Assembly: GCA_016716405.1 (NCBI GenBank)
Contig: JADJWK010000001.1
Coordinates: 558,001 to 622,000 of the forward strand
DNA from: Candidatus Melainabacteria bacterium
GTDB taxonomy: Bacteria; Cyanobacteriota; Vampirovibrionia; Obscuribacterales; Obscuribacteraceae
Length of the DNA stretch: 64,000 bases
Direction of reading: 5' to 3'
The translations under genes and the position numbers were made by a program. How positions within the stretch are numbered: position 1 is the stretch's first letter; every line of letters starts with the position of its first letter. The notes under the pieces are model-generated. The model had not been told where the DNA came from. It saw only the letters and a list, made by a program, of their open reading frames with translations, and made no database searches. Of this stretch, positions 50,901-57,867 are shown in pieces.

Positions 50901-51964
50901 ATCAGGAGGGCATGAACTGGGTCGAGCACTCCGGCGGTATGCTGGGTGTAATGGCACGTCACCTTCCCGGCCTGCGGCCGAACATGGAAGGTGTGGAAAG
51001 GGCCTTTGCGCCCTGGCCCGAAACAGAGACCTTCCCGCAGCGCCAGCTCACCCGTACCCATTCGGATACGGCGAAGGTCTTCAAGGCTGACCTGCGGACG
51101 TTCATCATCGCCCTTGTCGCCGGCGGCTTCGGCATCGCTACCGGTGTCGTCGGCGTCAAGATCGTGGGCGTTCTTCTGGCTGCCCTGGTGGCGGCTCCCC
51201 TGGCCCTGGTGGTACGACGCATGCTGGCCATGCGCTATATGCAGCAGGTCTGGCAGAAGTGCTATTCGGACAGGCGTCGCTCGATGTTCTCGGTGCTGCT
51301 CAGTGCCGAGCGCTCCATCGAGAGGGCTGCCCGCTTCGGCAGGCTTCATGCCCTGGGCGTGCTCCTGGTCATGACGATTCTGACAGTCGTGGCTTTCCAT
51401 GCCGGACACGGCGTCCTGGGTTTCCTCACCCTGGCTGTGGCGGCGAGCAGCATCTCCACCTACAAGTGGTCCAGTGCCTTCGCCAACGATGCCCAGGTGC
51501 TCAAGATCAGCCTGCGGAACCGCATGCGCGAAGGAGTGCCTTTCAAGACCTTCAGCACTGTCACCGGCGGTGGTGTGGCAAGGCAGAAACGTGCGGTTTT
51601 CGACGGTCACATGCCGGCCTCGCTCAGGGCTGCGGAGGAGCGGCTCTATAAGGGTGCCGGTGAAGTGGACATGGAGGCGTTCGACCTCATGTTCCGCACC
51701 TATGCCCCGGGTCGCGATTATATGACCGCCTACGACTTCGCTCGCAAGGCGGAAGGCGACAGGCTCCGGGAAGGCCGCAAGGGTCTCGTCTCGGGCTTCC
51801 TGTCGGCGCTTTCGTCTCGCCGTCGGGTCCGGGAGCTTCTCTTCCACTTCGCTGACGTGGTGGCCAACGAGGACAAGAAACTCGTACCCGCCATCAGCAG
51901 GGAGAGGCTTCTGGGCTTCCTGGATGGCTCGGCTCACGCCGAGATTCTGGAGGAGAAGCGCTGA
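47966..51964 (+). CDS. Catalase-like/haem peroxidase/caleosin-like triple fusion
   Basis: 1332 residues from GTG 47966, chosen because GGGGAGGAG lies five bases upstream. An N-terminal membrane helix (LTVIGLAALLLVVVLNIRGI) comes first. Residues 60-390 are a catalase-like domain with distal His101 (FHAK) and proximal R361xxxY365 (RKPVY). Residues 500-1000 are an animal-haem-peroxidase/alpha-dioxygenase domain with distal His553 (FQFHGFGG), SFLHWLFVVEHNAIADYY, and proximal His797 (YRLHEMVLSEHE). Hydrophobic segments follow. Residues 1211-1332 resemble the C-terminal half of plant caleosin peroxygenases (FDLMFRTYAPGRDYMTAYDF and LLGFLDGSAHAEILEEK). Fatty-acid oxygenation to oxylipins is the inferred role. 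Confidence 0.85.
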   Translation: MNTVLTVIGLAALLLVVVLNIRGIMRNARRKAMRGMSRCPFHRSPPAGDTGNPGHGWQERYLDGSPADEHDFIAGAVAEINEVQRNNRNASGDSCVRRAFHAKIHAGIENAEFAVAEDIPEALRVGIFMPGKKFRTAIRFSNASGKIQPDSKKDLRGIACRLTTELGDHDLLATNGSASHARDVRQFIAFASAMSGNKLLILPRLIWSVGFFETVRMLRTVIKQGSRKVESLATESYFSRSAYAFGDLALTWRIVPAGNQPAGVSPSDDYLREDLVELLRRGPVAFDFQIQLFADEGRTPIEDGSVEWDTPLVTIARLTIPQQDLESAEAAASFEAVEDMEFNPWNVTDGIRPLGSQNRGRKPVYMSSVAFRKQGKEAPGPFRPKSSRQGIGPAKYVYWNAFYFVLQSFNRGLARNPYNKVSWDKWPPVIGLLYLLAKIRFNRSNALTDPYDYATNDTRSFGCEPEEARHQINPDGTYVSDREDPQMGARNTRFGSNIPPKRVRPDVEAMSPSAREVGKIRWRRIDPETGREITIPALILNDLAGWWIQFQFHGFGGNTRRDPVSQCPHMLARTREDDWPGDVALVDRTSADYTRLTDDGRPTPLNERVQAWIQGQLYGTDEEELKTLRSFEGGKFRLDANGNLPEDPDHPGIDLTGFNNNFGPGLSFLHWLFVVEHNAIADYYASFHPDWNDEELFRQAAKVNIAQIARIHTIIWTEDLLQHPTLQLGMHADWYGFLGQKAKMFLMRLCHRSRFWERVLRPLRNSDVLWGMPGSKWEHHDGPFQVPKQFRMVYRLHEMVLSEHEIIDPKTNRTLDRIALMDFVHNNTRAVVERFGYEVLAWSFVKKSAGALTAHNVARAFTRFHNQLDGTLTDLPERDTFRERTDGTGTYNEFRQSLGEPPVTSFLELTGGDVELARELEIKFEGDVNLVDAGIGIIAEPKPAGFALGYCQFYQFVLNAPRRVKSNRHLTEGFTYAEYQEGMNWVEHSGGMLGVMARHLPGLRPNMEGVERAFAPWPETETFPQRQLTRTHSDTAKVFKADLRTFIIALVAGGFGIATGVVGVKIVGVLLAALVAAPLALVVRRMLAMRYMQQVWQKCYSDRRRSMFSVLLSAERSIERAARFGRLHALGVLLVMTILTVVAFHAGHGVLGFLTLAVAASSISTYKWSSAFANDAQVLKISLRNRMREGVPFKTFSTVTGGGVARQKRAVFDGHMPASLRAAEERLYKGAGEVDMEAFDLMFRTYAPGRDYMTAYDFARKAEGDRLREGRKGLVSGFLSALSSRRRVRELLFHFADVVANEDKKLVPAISRERLLGFLDGSAHAEILEEKR

Positions 51965-51986
51965 GCTTCTCGAAAGTTTTCACTCG

Positions 51987-52025
51987 AGGGCGCCCGGCGA
52001 TTTCTTGAGCCGGGCGCCCTTTTTC
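51987..52025 (+). terminator. Terminator of the haem fusion gene
   Basis: A perfect 12-bp GC-rich stem (51987-51998 with 52009-52020), followed by five T. Confidence 0.92.
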
Positions 52026-52048
52026 AGGCTAAATGAGGAGGAACACTC

Positions 52049-52462
52049 ATGCCAAAAATAATCCTGGTTCATCTGGCTATCTTCGCGGCTTTCTTCAGTC
52101 TCGTGATGCCGGCCCTGAGCCACCTCGTTCCCGGAGATGTCTACTTCGGGGGCAACCTGCTGGATATCGCCATCCTGACGCTTCTCTCGGAGGTAGTCGT
52201 GATTGCTAGCGGAGTGCTCGGCCGGCTTACCGGCAGGGTTCTCGGTTTCAATCCCCTGCTTCAGCGCAAGCGTTCGGAGGCTCTCTCAGCAGTCCTACTG
52301 GTACTGGTTTACGGTGGCTTTCTCTATGCCACTATGGCGGTCGCTCCCTATGTGATCTCCCTCTACTGGCCTGTTGCCTTCATTCTGGCTCTAGGGATCA
52401 CCGTGATTCTTTTCGGCGTTCTTCACATCAAGCGCGCCATCATCGCAGGGCAGAAGGACTGA
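52049..52462 (+). CDS. Small membrane protein with four helices
   Basis: 137 residues with about four hydrophobic segments (LVHLAIFAAFFSLVMPALSH, IAILTLLSEVVVIASGVLG, SAVLLVLVYGGFLYATMAV, and VAFILALGITVILFGVLHI). AGGAGGAA lies five bases before the ATG. I recognise no family. It follows the haem fusion but is separated from it by a strong terminator. Confidence 0.7.
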   Translation: MPKIILVHLAIFAAFFSLVMPALSHLVPGDVYFGGNLLDIAILTLLSEVVVIASGVLGRLTGRVLGFNPLLQRKRSEALSAVLLVLVYGGFLYATMAVAPYVISLYWPVAFILALGITVILFGVLHIKRAIIAGQKD

Positions 52463-52653
52463 GTCTGTCTTGGAAGCAACCGGGCATGGTATCGCGTCGA
52501 CCCAGGGAGCCGGCATTTCGGTATCGCCGAAATGCTCAATGATCCCGGTTTTTGTTTGAGACTTCGGTGCCTCGTGTCTGTAAAGTCGCGGGGCATCGTT
52601 TTTTTTGAGAGGACGAAGTACGATAGTTTATAGAAGCAAAAACCCGTCGGCAA

Positions 52654-53020
52654 GAGAGAGTTTCTCGGGTTTCTCTCTCTTGCCCAGAGCCGAGAGAGAT
52701 TTTCTCTGGTTTCTCTCTCTTGCCCAGAGAGCCGAGAGAGAGAGTTTCTCGGGTTTCTCCACTGCAGATAGCCGAGAGATTTTTATTGTCCTTTTAGTAT
52801 TGAGTACTTCCACCGAAAAAGGGCAGAAACGCTATAAAATCTTGATTTATAGGCGTTTCTGCCATATTTTTGGCGATTTTTTATGCTTGGTATGCATATT
52901 CTCTAATCGAGAGAGAGTTTCTCGGGTTTTTCTCTCTTGCCAGAGAGCCGAGAGAGAGTTTCTCGGGTTTTTCTCTCTTGCCAGAGAGCCGAGAGAGTTT
53001 CCGGAGTTTTGCTCGCGGGC
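52654..53020. repeat. GA/TC-rich tandem repeats of about 40 bp in two clusters
   Basis: Units read like GAGAGAGTTTCTCGGGTTTC and then a CTCTCTCTTGCCCAGAGCC tail. Left cluster: 52654-52691, 52692-52733 and 52734-52773. Right cluster: 52909-52949 and 52950-52990 (identical 41-mers), plus a degraded unit to 53020. Each unit can fold on itself because its GAGAGAG and CTCTCTC parts are complementary. Confidence 0.88.
52822..52863. other. Long hairpin between the two repeat clusters
   Basis: GGCAGAAACGC (52822-52832) pairs with GCGTTTCTGCC (52853-52863). A TATAAA/TTTATA inner stem follows after a one-base bulge, and T-runs come next. It could end a transcript or be a structured-RNA core. Confidence 0.7.
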
Positions 53021-53082
53021 TGAGAAGTCGTCGGAGTTGTGTTTGAGTTATACGATAACATATAAAAGAAAACCTTTCGAAA

Positions 53083-53119
53083 AAGAAGGGGCTTTTCCAG
53101 CCAGGAGAAGCCCCTTCTT
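53083..53119 (-). terminator. Hairpin terminator of the 53-62 kb cluster
   Basis: A 16-bp stem with one G-T pair (53083-53098 with 53104-53119), just beyond the glycoamylase-like gene's stop on the minus strand. Confidence 0.75.
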
Positions 53120-53130
53120 GGAAATCAGGC

Positions 53131-54387
53131 TCAGCCTCGATTCAACCTGGCGATGGCGGTGCGGATGCAGGCGAGACTGTGGAAAGCCTCTTTTATCCGC
53201 GAGCCGTGCAGGAAGTTATCGCAGGCCATGAGAGCCATACCGATGTCGATACCGACCACGTCGGGACTGATGAAGCCCCGGTCGAGGTTGATATTGCTCA
53301 GTCCGTATCGGCCCGAGACGCCTTCGAGAGCCAGGGCTTTATGGATGTTCTCCATGACCAGCTCTGGAGCCCAGGCGAGTGAGCCGATGGTGGCCGTGAC
53401 ATGCGCGGTGCCGTCGATCTTTTCGGGACCGTAGTCCTCGTATCCATCAGGTCCGTCGCCGGCGGAGAGTCCCCAGACCTTGCGGTATGTGGTGAATCGC
53501 CGTGACACGGACAGACAGACCTCCTGGTTGGCTCGAATCGCCTTTCTGGCTGTTTCGGCCAGGTCGATAGCGGAGCCGGTCAGGAGTGACGGATCGAGGA
53601 TCTCCAGGCTGTACTGGGAGGTGAAGAGTCCGAGATCGGCACTGGCGAACTCATGAGAGCCCGCCTTGCCGACGAAGCTTTTCAGCGATCTCATCGACTC
53701 CGGTGCCAGAGCCAGGGGCTCGGGAGCGCCGATGGCGAGAAGATACATGAAGACAGTCTCGGCGTTGAGCCTGTCCCAGGTGGCGCTGAATCGGTTGCCC
53801 TTCTCATCGGCTCCATGGCGAATCAGATTGTCCTTGGACCACGACCGCCAGTCGACCCCCCTGTAGAGAGCATAGGCTCGGTTGCGCAGACTAGAGCTTT
53901 CGAGGAGCTTCGCCGCCACCAGACCGCCGGCGATCAGCCAGGCAGTGTCCACCGTGCTATAAGCGTCGGAGCCGCGGGGCACCAGGGTCTTAATGTCCAG
54001 GAAGTGAGGCATTATCCCGTCGATGCGCGGCACCCGACCGTTCCCCAGTGCCAGAGCCCGGCTGATTCGCCTGGAGGCCTCCCGCCTGTCGATCAGGCTA
54101 TAGGGTGGAAGCGCTGCCAGGGCTATGGCTATGAGCCCCATGCCGGTGGCGGCGGTGCTTGCCCAGCCGTCGCCGGTGCTTGCCCAGCCGTCGCCGGTGC
54201 TTGCCCAGCCGTCGCCGGTGCTTGCCCGGCCGTCGCCGGTGGTGGCACCGTGGTTTCCCTGGCGGTCCAGAATCAGACCGCTGTCGAGCTGGTTGTCGAG
54301 GAAGTAGAGGATTCCGCGACGAGAGAGATCATGTAGCAAATCGCAGTCTCTCGCCTGGAGGACTGCTTTGTTTCTGGTTGTGACCAT
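53131..54387 (-). CDS. Glycoamylase-like glucan hydrolase with heptapeptide insertion
   Basis: About 418 residues from ATG 54387 (AAGGAGG upstream). It resembles the putative glucoamylase family (PF10091/COG5368), which includes beta-1,2-glucanases: DLLHDLSRRGILYFLDNQLD, GMGLIAIALAALPPYSLIDR, then STVDTAWLIAGGLVAAKLLE, and GPDGYEDYGPEKIDGTAHVT. A run of GDGWAST heptads sits just before the conserved AATGMG segment, which is odd for an enzyme core. No signal peptide is seen, so it may act on intracellular glucan or be exported another way. Confidence 0.75.
   Translation of the reverse strand: MVTTRNKAVLQARDCDLLHDLSRRGILYFLDNQLDSGLILDRQGNHGATTGDGRASTGDGWASTGDGWASTGDGWASTAATGMGLIAIALAALPPYSLIDRREASRRISRALALGNGRVPRIDGIMPHFLDIKTLVPRGSDAYSTVDTAWLIAGGLVAAKLLESSSLRNRAYALYRGVDWRSWSKDNLIRHGADEKGNRFSATWDRLNAETVFMYLLAIGAPEPLALAPESMRSLKSFVGKAGSHEFASADLGLFTSQYSLEILDPSLLTGSAIDLAETARKAIRANQEVCLSVSRRFTTYRKVWGLSAGDGPDGYEDYGPEKIDGTAHVTATIGSLAWAPELVMENIHKALALEGVSGRYGLSNINLDRGFISPDVVGIDIGMALMACDNFLHGSRIKEAFHSLACIRTAIARLNRG
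54154..54237. repeat. 21-bp tandem repeat inside the glycoamylase-like gene
   Basis: Four units of GGTGCTTGCCCAGCCGTCGC plus C (54154-54237, the last with one change) code GDGWAST heptads on the minus strand. Diverged units flank them. The 21-bp unit keeps the frame, so copy number can vary without breaking the gene. Confidence 0.92.
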
Positions 54388-54410
54388 GACAGTCCTCCTT
54401 TCTTTGCGAG

Positions 54411-54863
54411 TTAGATATTGATTGCTGCAACTCCCCTGGTCTCGCCGGTCCGGGTGTCGAACTGGAAGAACTGGAGCGGAGTCTTGCCGTCTGCCGGGTT
54501 GAGCAGATTGGGCTCCATGGTGCCTCCGTAGAGACGCATGAGTCTGGATCGGTCCGATTCGTGCTCGGCCAGAAGAGCCGGCTCGAGCTCCCGGAGACAA
54601 TCGAGATCGACGCCAATCGGATCGAAGCAGGCGTCGAAATCGGCCGGGCGATGCTTCGCCGAGACCAGGCTGCCGCCCACATAGATAGAACGGCAGTCCG
54701 CAAGGCGCAGCATGTCGATCAGGTCCGCCAGACCGGCAAGCAATCTCTGCCTGGACCTGCCGGTTCCGAACAGCAATCGGAAGGAAGCCCAGTCGAGTTC
54801 GTGAATGCCGGGCGCCAGTGTGCCGTCTTCCTGTCTGTCCGGACTCGGGAATTTGCCGTTCAT
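54411..54863 (-). CDS. Nucleotidyltransferase-fold protein
   Basis: About 150 residues starting MNGKFPSPDRQEDGTLAPGI. The central IYVGGSLVSAKHRPADFDAC carries the GGS...DxD signature of the minimal nucleotidyltransferase superfamily, with Asp residues in DFDACFDP. Length and context (DUF6932-like) suggest a stand-alone domain whose substrate is unknown. Its ATG overlaps the upstream stop (ATGA), so it is coupled to the unknown gene at 54860. Confidence 0.65.
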   Translation of the reverse strand: MNGKFPSPDRQEDGTLAPGIHELDWASFRLLFGTGRSRQRLLAGLADLIDMLRLADCRSIYVGGSLVSAKHRPADFDACFDPIGVDLDCLRELEPALLAEHESDRSRLMRLYGGTMEPNLLNPADGKTPLQFFQFDTRTGETRGVAAINI

Positions 54864-55480
54864 GACGGTTGCCCGCCGAGGGGGGTGCAGATCAGCCCGC
54901 GGCTGTCGTAGGTCACCTCGAACTCGCTGTAGGCGATGTCGTGGCTCTCCATTTGCTGCGGGAACCAGTGGCTCAGATGCCACCAGTGCTCGCTGCGGTA
55001 GACCGAGACCGTCCGCCGCGTGAGCCCGAAGCGGGCCATGAAGCTGCCACCGGGGGCGATGCTCATCAGGTGCCCGCGAGCACGGTGGGTGCTGTAGGAG
55101 CCGAAATAGGAAGCATCGGCTTCCCGGAGGATGGTGCAGTCCGGACCCGTCTCGATGTCGGCTTTGTGGAAGCCGTCCAGCAAGAGATTGAGAAGGATGG
55201 TGCCTTCATCGCTCTTGTCCGGAGCTGTGAGGGTACCGGATTTCGCGTCGAAGCCGGCTGTGATCAGCCGGTTCAGATTGGTGGAGGCGGGAGCCTCGAT
55301 GAGGCTGTCGGAGAACATGATCAGCTCTCCTCTTGCCACCTCCTCGGTTCGGAAGATGTTGCCGAGCTCATAGGTCCGGCCGAGTATCACGGCGGGACGC
55401 TGGGAGCCGGTCCAGACGCGCATGCCGGAGACAAGCGCGAAATCGGATTTGCCGGTAATCGAAAGGCTGTGGCATTTCAT
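54860..55480 (-). CDS. Unknown protein coupled to the nucleotidyltransferase-like gene
   Basis: 206 residues beginning MKCHSLSITGKSDFALVSGM. It looks beta-rich (MRVWTGSQRPAVILGRTYEL) with an acidic centre and aromatic-rich C-terminal part (HWWHLSHWFPQQMESHD). I recognise no family. It is followed directly by the nucleotidyltransferase-like gene with overlapping stop and start, which hints at a paired role. A strong hairpin terminator precedes it. Confidence 0.6.
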   Translation of the reverse strand: MKCHSLSITGKSDFALVSGMRVWTGSQRPAVILGRTYELGNIFRTEEVARGELIMFSDSLIEAPASTNLNRLITAGFDAKSGTLTAPDKSDEGTILLNLLLDGFHKADIETGPDCTILREADASYFGSYSTHRARGHLMSIAPGGSFMARFGLTRRTVSVYRSEHWWHLSHWFPQQMESHDIAYSEFEVTYDSRGLICTPLGGQPS

Positions 55481-55519
55481 TCGTGTATTTCTCTTGGGGG
55501 TTTGATCCGGACAGTGTTC

Positions 55520-55554
55520 GGAAAAATGAGGGGGCTGCCACCAGGCAGCCCCCT
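55520..55554 (-). terminator. Terminator of the Cys-rich protein gene
   Basis: A perfect 11-bp stem (55529-55539 with 55544-55554), loop ACCA, and five T on the minus strand (55522-55526 are A on the plus strand). Confidence 0.88.
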
Positions 55555-55700
55555 GCCAGAGAAGGGGTCGGTGAGAATGCTGTTTGATCTGTTCTTGTTT
55601 TGCACAGTTTTCTCCGTTGGCACAACAGCGGGATAATCCCTTGCCGCTGGCGCGGAGCTCGCGGTCACGACCCCTGTGACCGTCTCTTTCGATCAGGTCC

Positions 55701-55979
55701 TTACTGCTGGACCTGCGAAACGGCCTGCAGCACCCGGCTGAGCTCGCGGCTGTCGCCGTCGCTCAGGGAGCCGTCGTTGTCGTAGGCCGCCACCAGCTCG
55801 CCGAGCTTTTCGCGAGCGACGCTGTTGAGCGTGTCGCCTGCAAGCAGAGCGCGAGCGGTGTTGATGTCGTTGTTGCCGGAGCTGCAGCTGCAGGAGCTGC
55901 CGCAGTCACCACCGCAGCCGCCCCCGCAGGAGCCGCTGCAATCACCGCAGGAAGCGGTTTCGAAGATCAGCTTGGACAT
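55701..55979 (-). CDS. Small Cys/Gly/Ser-rich protein
   Basis: 92 residues. The ATG at 55979 is set by GGAGG five bases upstream (a longer start exists but lies over this site). After MSKLIFETASCGDC the N-terminal part is built from SCGGGC, GGDCG and SCSCSS-like pieces, seven Cys in about 20 residues. The remaining 55 residues are helical and acidic (SVAREKLGELVAAYDNDGSL). The Cys cluster could bind metal or be modified. A RiPP-like core would normally be C-terminal rather than N-terminal, so that idea is weak. It has its own terminator. Confidence 0.7.
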   Translation of the reverse strand: MSKLIFETASCGDCSGSCGGGCGGDCGSSCSCSSGNNDINTARALLAGDTLNSVAREKLGELVAAYDNDGSLSDGDSRELSRVLQAVSQVQQ

Positions 55980-56036
55980 GGTGTCCTCCATTTCTGAGTT
56001 CGGGTTGATGAGGTGGACGTGTTCGCCCGTCCCGGT

Positions 56037-56882
56037 TCAAGACCGGGGATCGAGCGAGACAATCCGCTGCTTGAGAAACTCGGTTGCTTCAGAGTCTCCG
56101 ACGGGAAGCCTGTTGGTTGGAATCGGCTTTCCGATGACGACTTTGCATCCCCGCCTGTAGAGCGGGAAGAGAAGCATGAGCAGAAAATACTCCGCCGGGG
56201 GCGGGACCTTGCGGATCCAGCTACCCGGATATTTGCCGTACCTGAGGAAGACCGGGACCAGATAGGTCTCTTCGCCGGACTTCTCTTTCGCCGAGCGGGC
56301 GATGCGAACAGCGCCTTTCTTGAAGGGACCGAGAAGGCCGTCGAGGTATGCCCAGCCTTCCGGGAACATGACCAGGCGCTGTCCCCCCGCCACCAGGTCG
56401 ATGGCTGCCTCTCGGGCCGGACTGCCCTGACCTTTTTGGAGGTCCACGGCGAAGGCTCCCATGGGCGCGAAGATGAGCGCTCCGAGACCGCCGCCGAAGG
56501 TCATCACGCCCCGGGCCGCCATGTAGCGGGCCGGTCTCCCTTCCATGACCATGGGCAGGACACCCACATCAGCGAAGTGCGGGTGGTTGGGGGTGACGAC
56601 GATGTGCTTGCCGTCGACACTGGCTAGGTTTTCCAGTCCCTCGATTCTGACCCGACCCACTTGCAGGAATACAAGGAATCGGGACAGGCATTTGAGGGCG
56701 AAGAGACCTCGCTTTGTTGGAGGAGGCGGCAGATAGCCGCAGGTGGAGGCATTCTTGATATAAGCGCGAGCCCTTCTCAAAGCCGGAATCGAGATGAGAA
56801 GCGCAATCAAAACCAGGAGGCCTGCCGCTAGAGCGACAGGCCAGCTGGACTCAACAAGACTGGGGTCGAGGTTCCATGTCAT
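56037..56882 (-). CDS. PlsC-family acyltransferase (first paralogue)
   Basis: 281 residues. An N-terminal membrane helix (VALAAGLLVLIALLISIPAL) is followed by a GYLPPPPTKRG segment, the catalytic NHPHFAD (His100, Asp105) and the FPEG motif (residues 173-176 in VMFPEGWAYL). PlsC enzymes acylate lysophospholipids, commonly 1-acyl-glycerol-3-phosphate. Its neighbour at 56929 is a paralogue sharing the LPP motif. A hairpin overlaps its stop codon region (56031-56047). Confidence 0.85.
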   Translation of the reverse strand: MTWNLDPSLVESSWPVALAAGLLVLIALLISIPALRRARAYIKNASTCGYLPPPPTKRGLFALKCLSRFLVFLQVGRVRIEGLENLASVDGKHIVVTPNHPHFADVGVLPMVMEGRPARYMAARGVMTFGGGLGALIFAPMGAFAVDLQKGQGSPAREAAIDLVAGGQRLVMFPEGWAYLDGLLGPFKKGAVRIARSAKEKSGEETYLVPVFLRYGKYPGSWIRKVPPPAEYFLLMLLFPLYRRGCKVVIGKPIPTNRLPVGDSEATEFLKQRIVSLDPRS

Positions 56883-56898
56883 AGCTTTGCTCCGTCCA

Positions 56899-56920
56899 GG
56901 GCGGAGAGAGAGCTCCGCCC
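56899..56920 (-). other. Intercistronic hairpin
   Basis: A perfect 8-bp stem (56899-56906 with 56913-56920) between the two PlsC-like genes, without a T-run on the minus strand. It ends shortly before the CGGAG ribosome site of the downstream gene. Confidence 0.7.
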
Positions 56921-56928
56921 GGCCGATA

Positions 56929-57780
56929 TCAGCTCGACTTGGCCACGGTCAGGAGCTTGTCGATCTCCTGCCGAACCACCTCGATGGCTTCCCTGGGATC
57001 TTCCGGCAGATCGGCCAGGGGAATCGGGCGGCCGATGACGACCACAGCACCGTAATTGGTGGCGGTCACATCGTGGTACTTGAATTTGCGGAAGGACTTC
57101 CATCCCAGGGTGACCACCAGCTTGTGGAACCAGTTGGCGTCTCTGGGATCACGCTTGTAGTGCAGGGCCATGGGCAGCACCGCCAGGGTCTCCGACGGGC
57201 ATCCGAAATGGTCGCGGGCTGCGTGCATGGCCCGGATGGCACCGGTGCGGAAGTCTTCCGGACGCAGGACGTTGTCCTGAACGAGTTTTCCTTGCGGGAA
57301 CATGAGCAGACGGCTCTTCCGGTGCAGACCCAGGCATTTGCCGCAGGCCTCCACCACCGCCTGTCCGCCGCTCTGGGCCTTGCCGCCTTCGGTGTTCACG
57401 GCGAAGAAGCCGGCGAATGCCGAAAGGGTTGCCTTGAGCGGGTTCTTCATCTCGGATACGGTGCCCAGATGGCGATAGCCATAGGGCAGGGCGCTTGCCA
57501 CCACCATGAAGTCCAGAGGAAACTGGTGGTTAGGCAGAATATTGAGGCGCCCGTTGAAGCGCGCGTTGCCCCGGTCGATGACCTTGACGGGACCGACGAA
57601 GAGCTTGCACATCAGCTTGGAGATGGACCTCAGGGCGAGCTGCCCGAAAAAGGTCGGATTCGGAGGCAGGTAGCCGTCAAGGACGAGCTTCCTTCCCTCC
57701 TGATACCAGTAGCTGAATCGCCAGATGAGAACCAGCGCTACCAGGGCGGCGATGGAACCGTACAGGATTGTGTGGGACAT
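56929..57780 (-). CDS. PlsC-family acyltransferase (second paralogue)
   Basis: 283 residues from ATG 57780; a longer upstream frame overlaps the intercistronic palindrome and is rejected. N-terminal helix (ILYGSIAALVALVLIWRFSY), GYLPPNPTFFG shared with the neighbour, the catalytic NHQFPLD (His85, Asp90), and FPQGKL where most PlsC proteins have FPEG. Loss of that Glu could alter substrate choice or activity. Fatty acylation of a lysophospholipid or similar acceptor is the likely job. Confidence 0.83.
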   Translation of the reverse strand: MSHTILYGSIAALVALVLIWRFSYWYQEGRKLVLDGYLPPNPTFFGQLALRSISKLMCKLFVGPVKVIDRGNARFNGRLNILPNHQFPLDFMVVASALPYGYRHLGTVSEMKNPLKATLSAFAGFFAVNTEGGKAQSGGQAVVEACGKCLGLHRKSRLLMFPQGKLVQDNVLRPEDFRTGAIRAMHAARDHFGCPSETLAVLPMALHYKRDPRDANWFHKLVVTLGWKSFRKFKYHDVTATNYGAVVVIGRPIPLADLPEDPREAIEVVRQEIDKLLTVAKSS

Positions 57781-57808
57781 ATTCAGTCTTTGCTCCGATG
57801 ATGGTATT

Positions 57809-57838
57809 GGCCCGGCAGGCGACGTCGCCTGCCGGGCC
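57809..57838 (-). other. 30-bp perfect palindrome between cluster genes
   Basis: GGCCCGGCAGGCGAC and its exact complement (57809-57823 with 57824-57838) lie between the TPR gene and the second acyltransferase. There is no T-run on the minus strand. Confidence 0.85.
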
Positions 57839-57867
57839 GAGAAGACAGTCAAGCGGCCAGACAGCGA

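Larger units (their letters stand above)
52463..53082. other. Repeat-rich intergenic region
   Basis: No supported gene. It holds two clusters of GA/TC-rich tandem repeats (52654-52773 and 52909-53020) flanking a long hairpin (52822-52863). The compositional bias opens a long low-complexity reading frame that I do not accept as a gene. Confidence 0.75.

Noticed and set aside
52605..53231. 208-codon frame across the GA/TC repeats
   Set aside because: Composed of repeat translation and running into the antisense of the glycoamylase-like gene.
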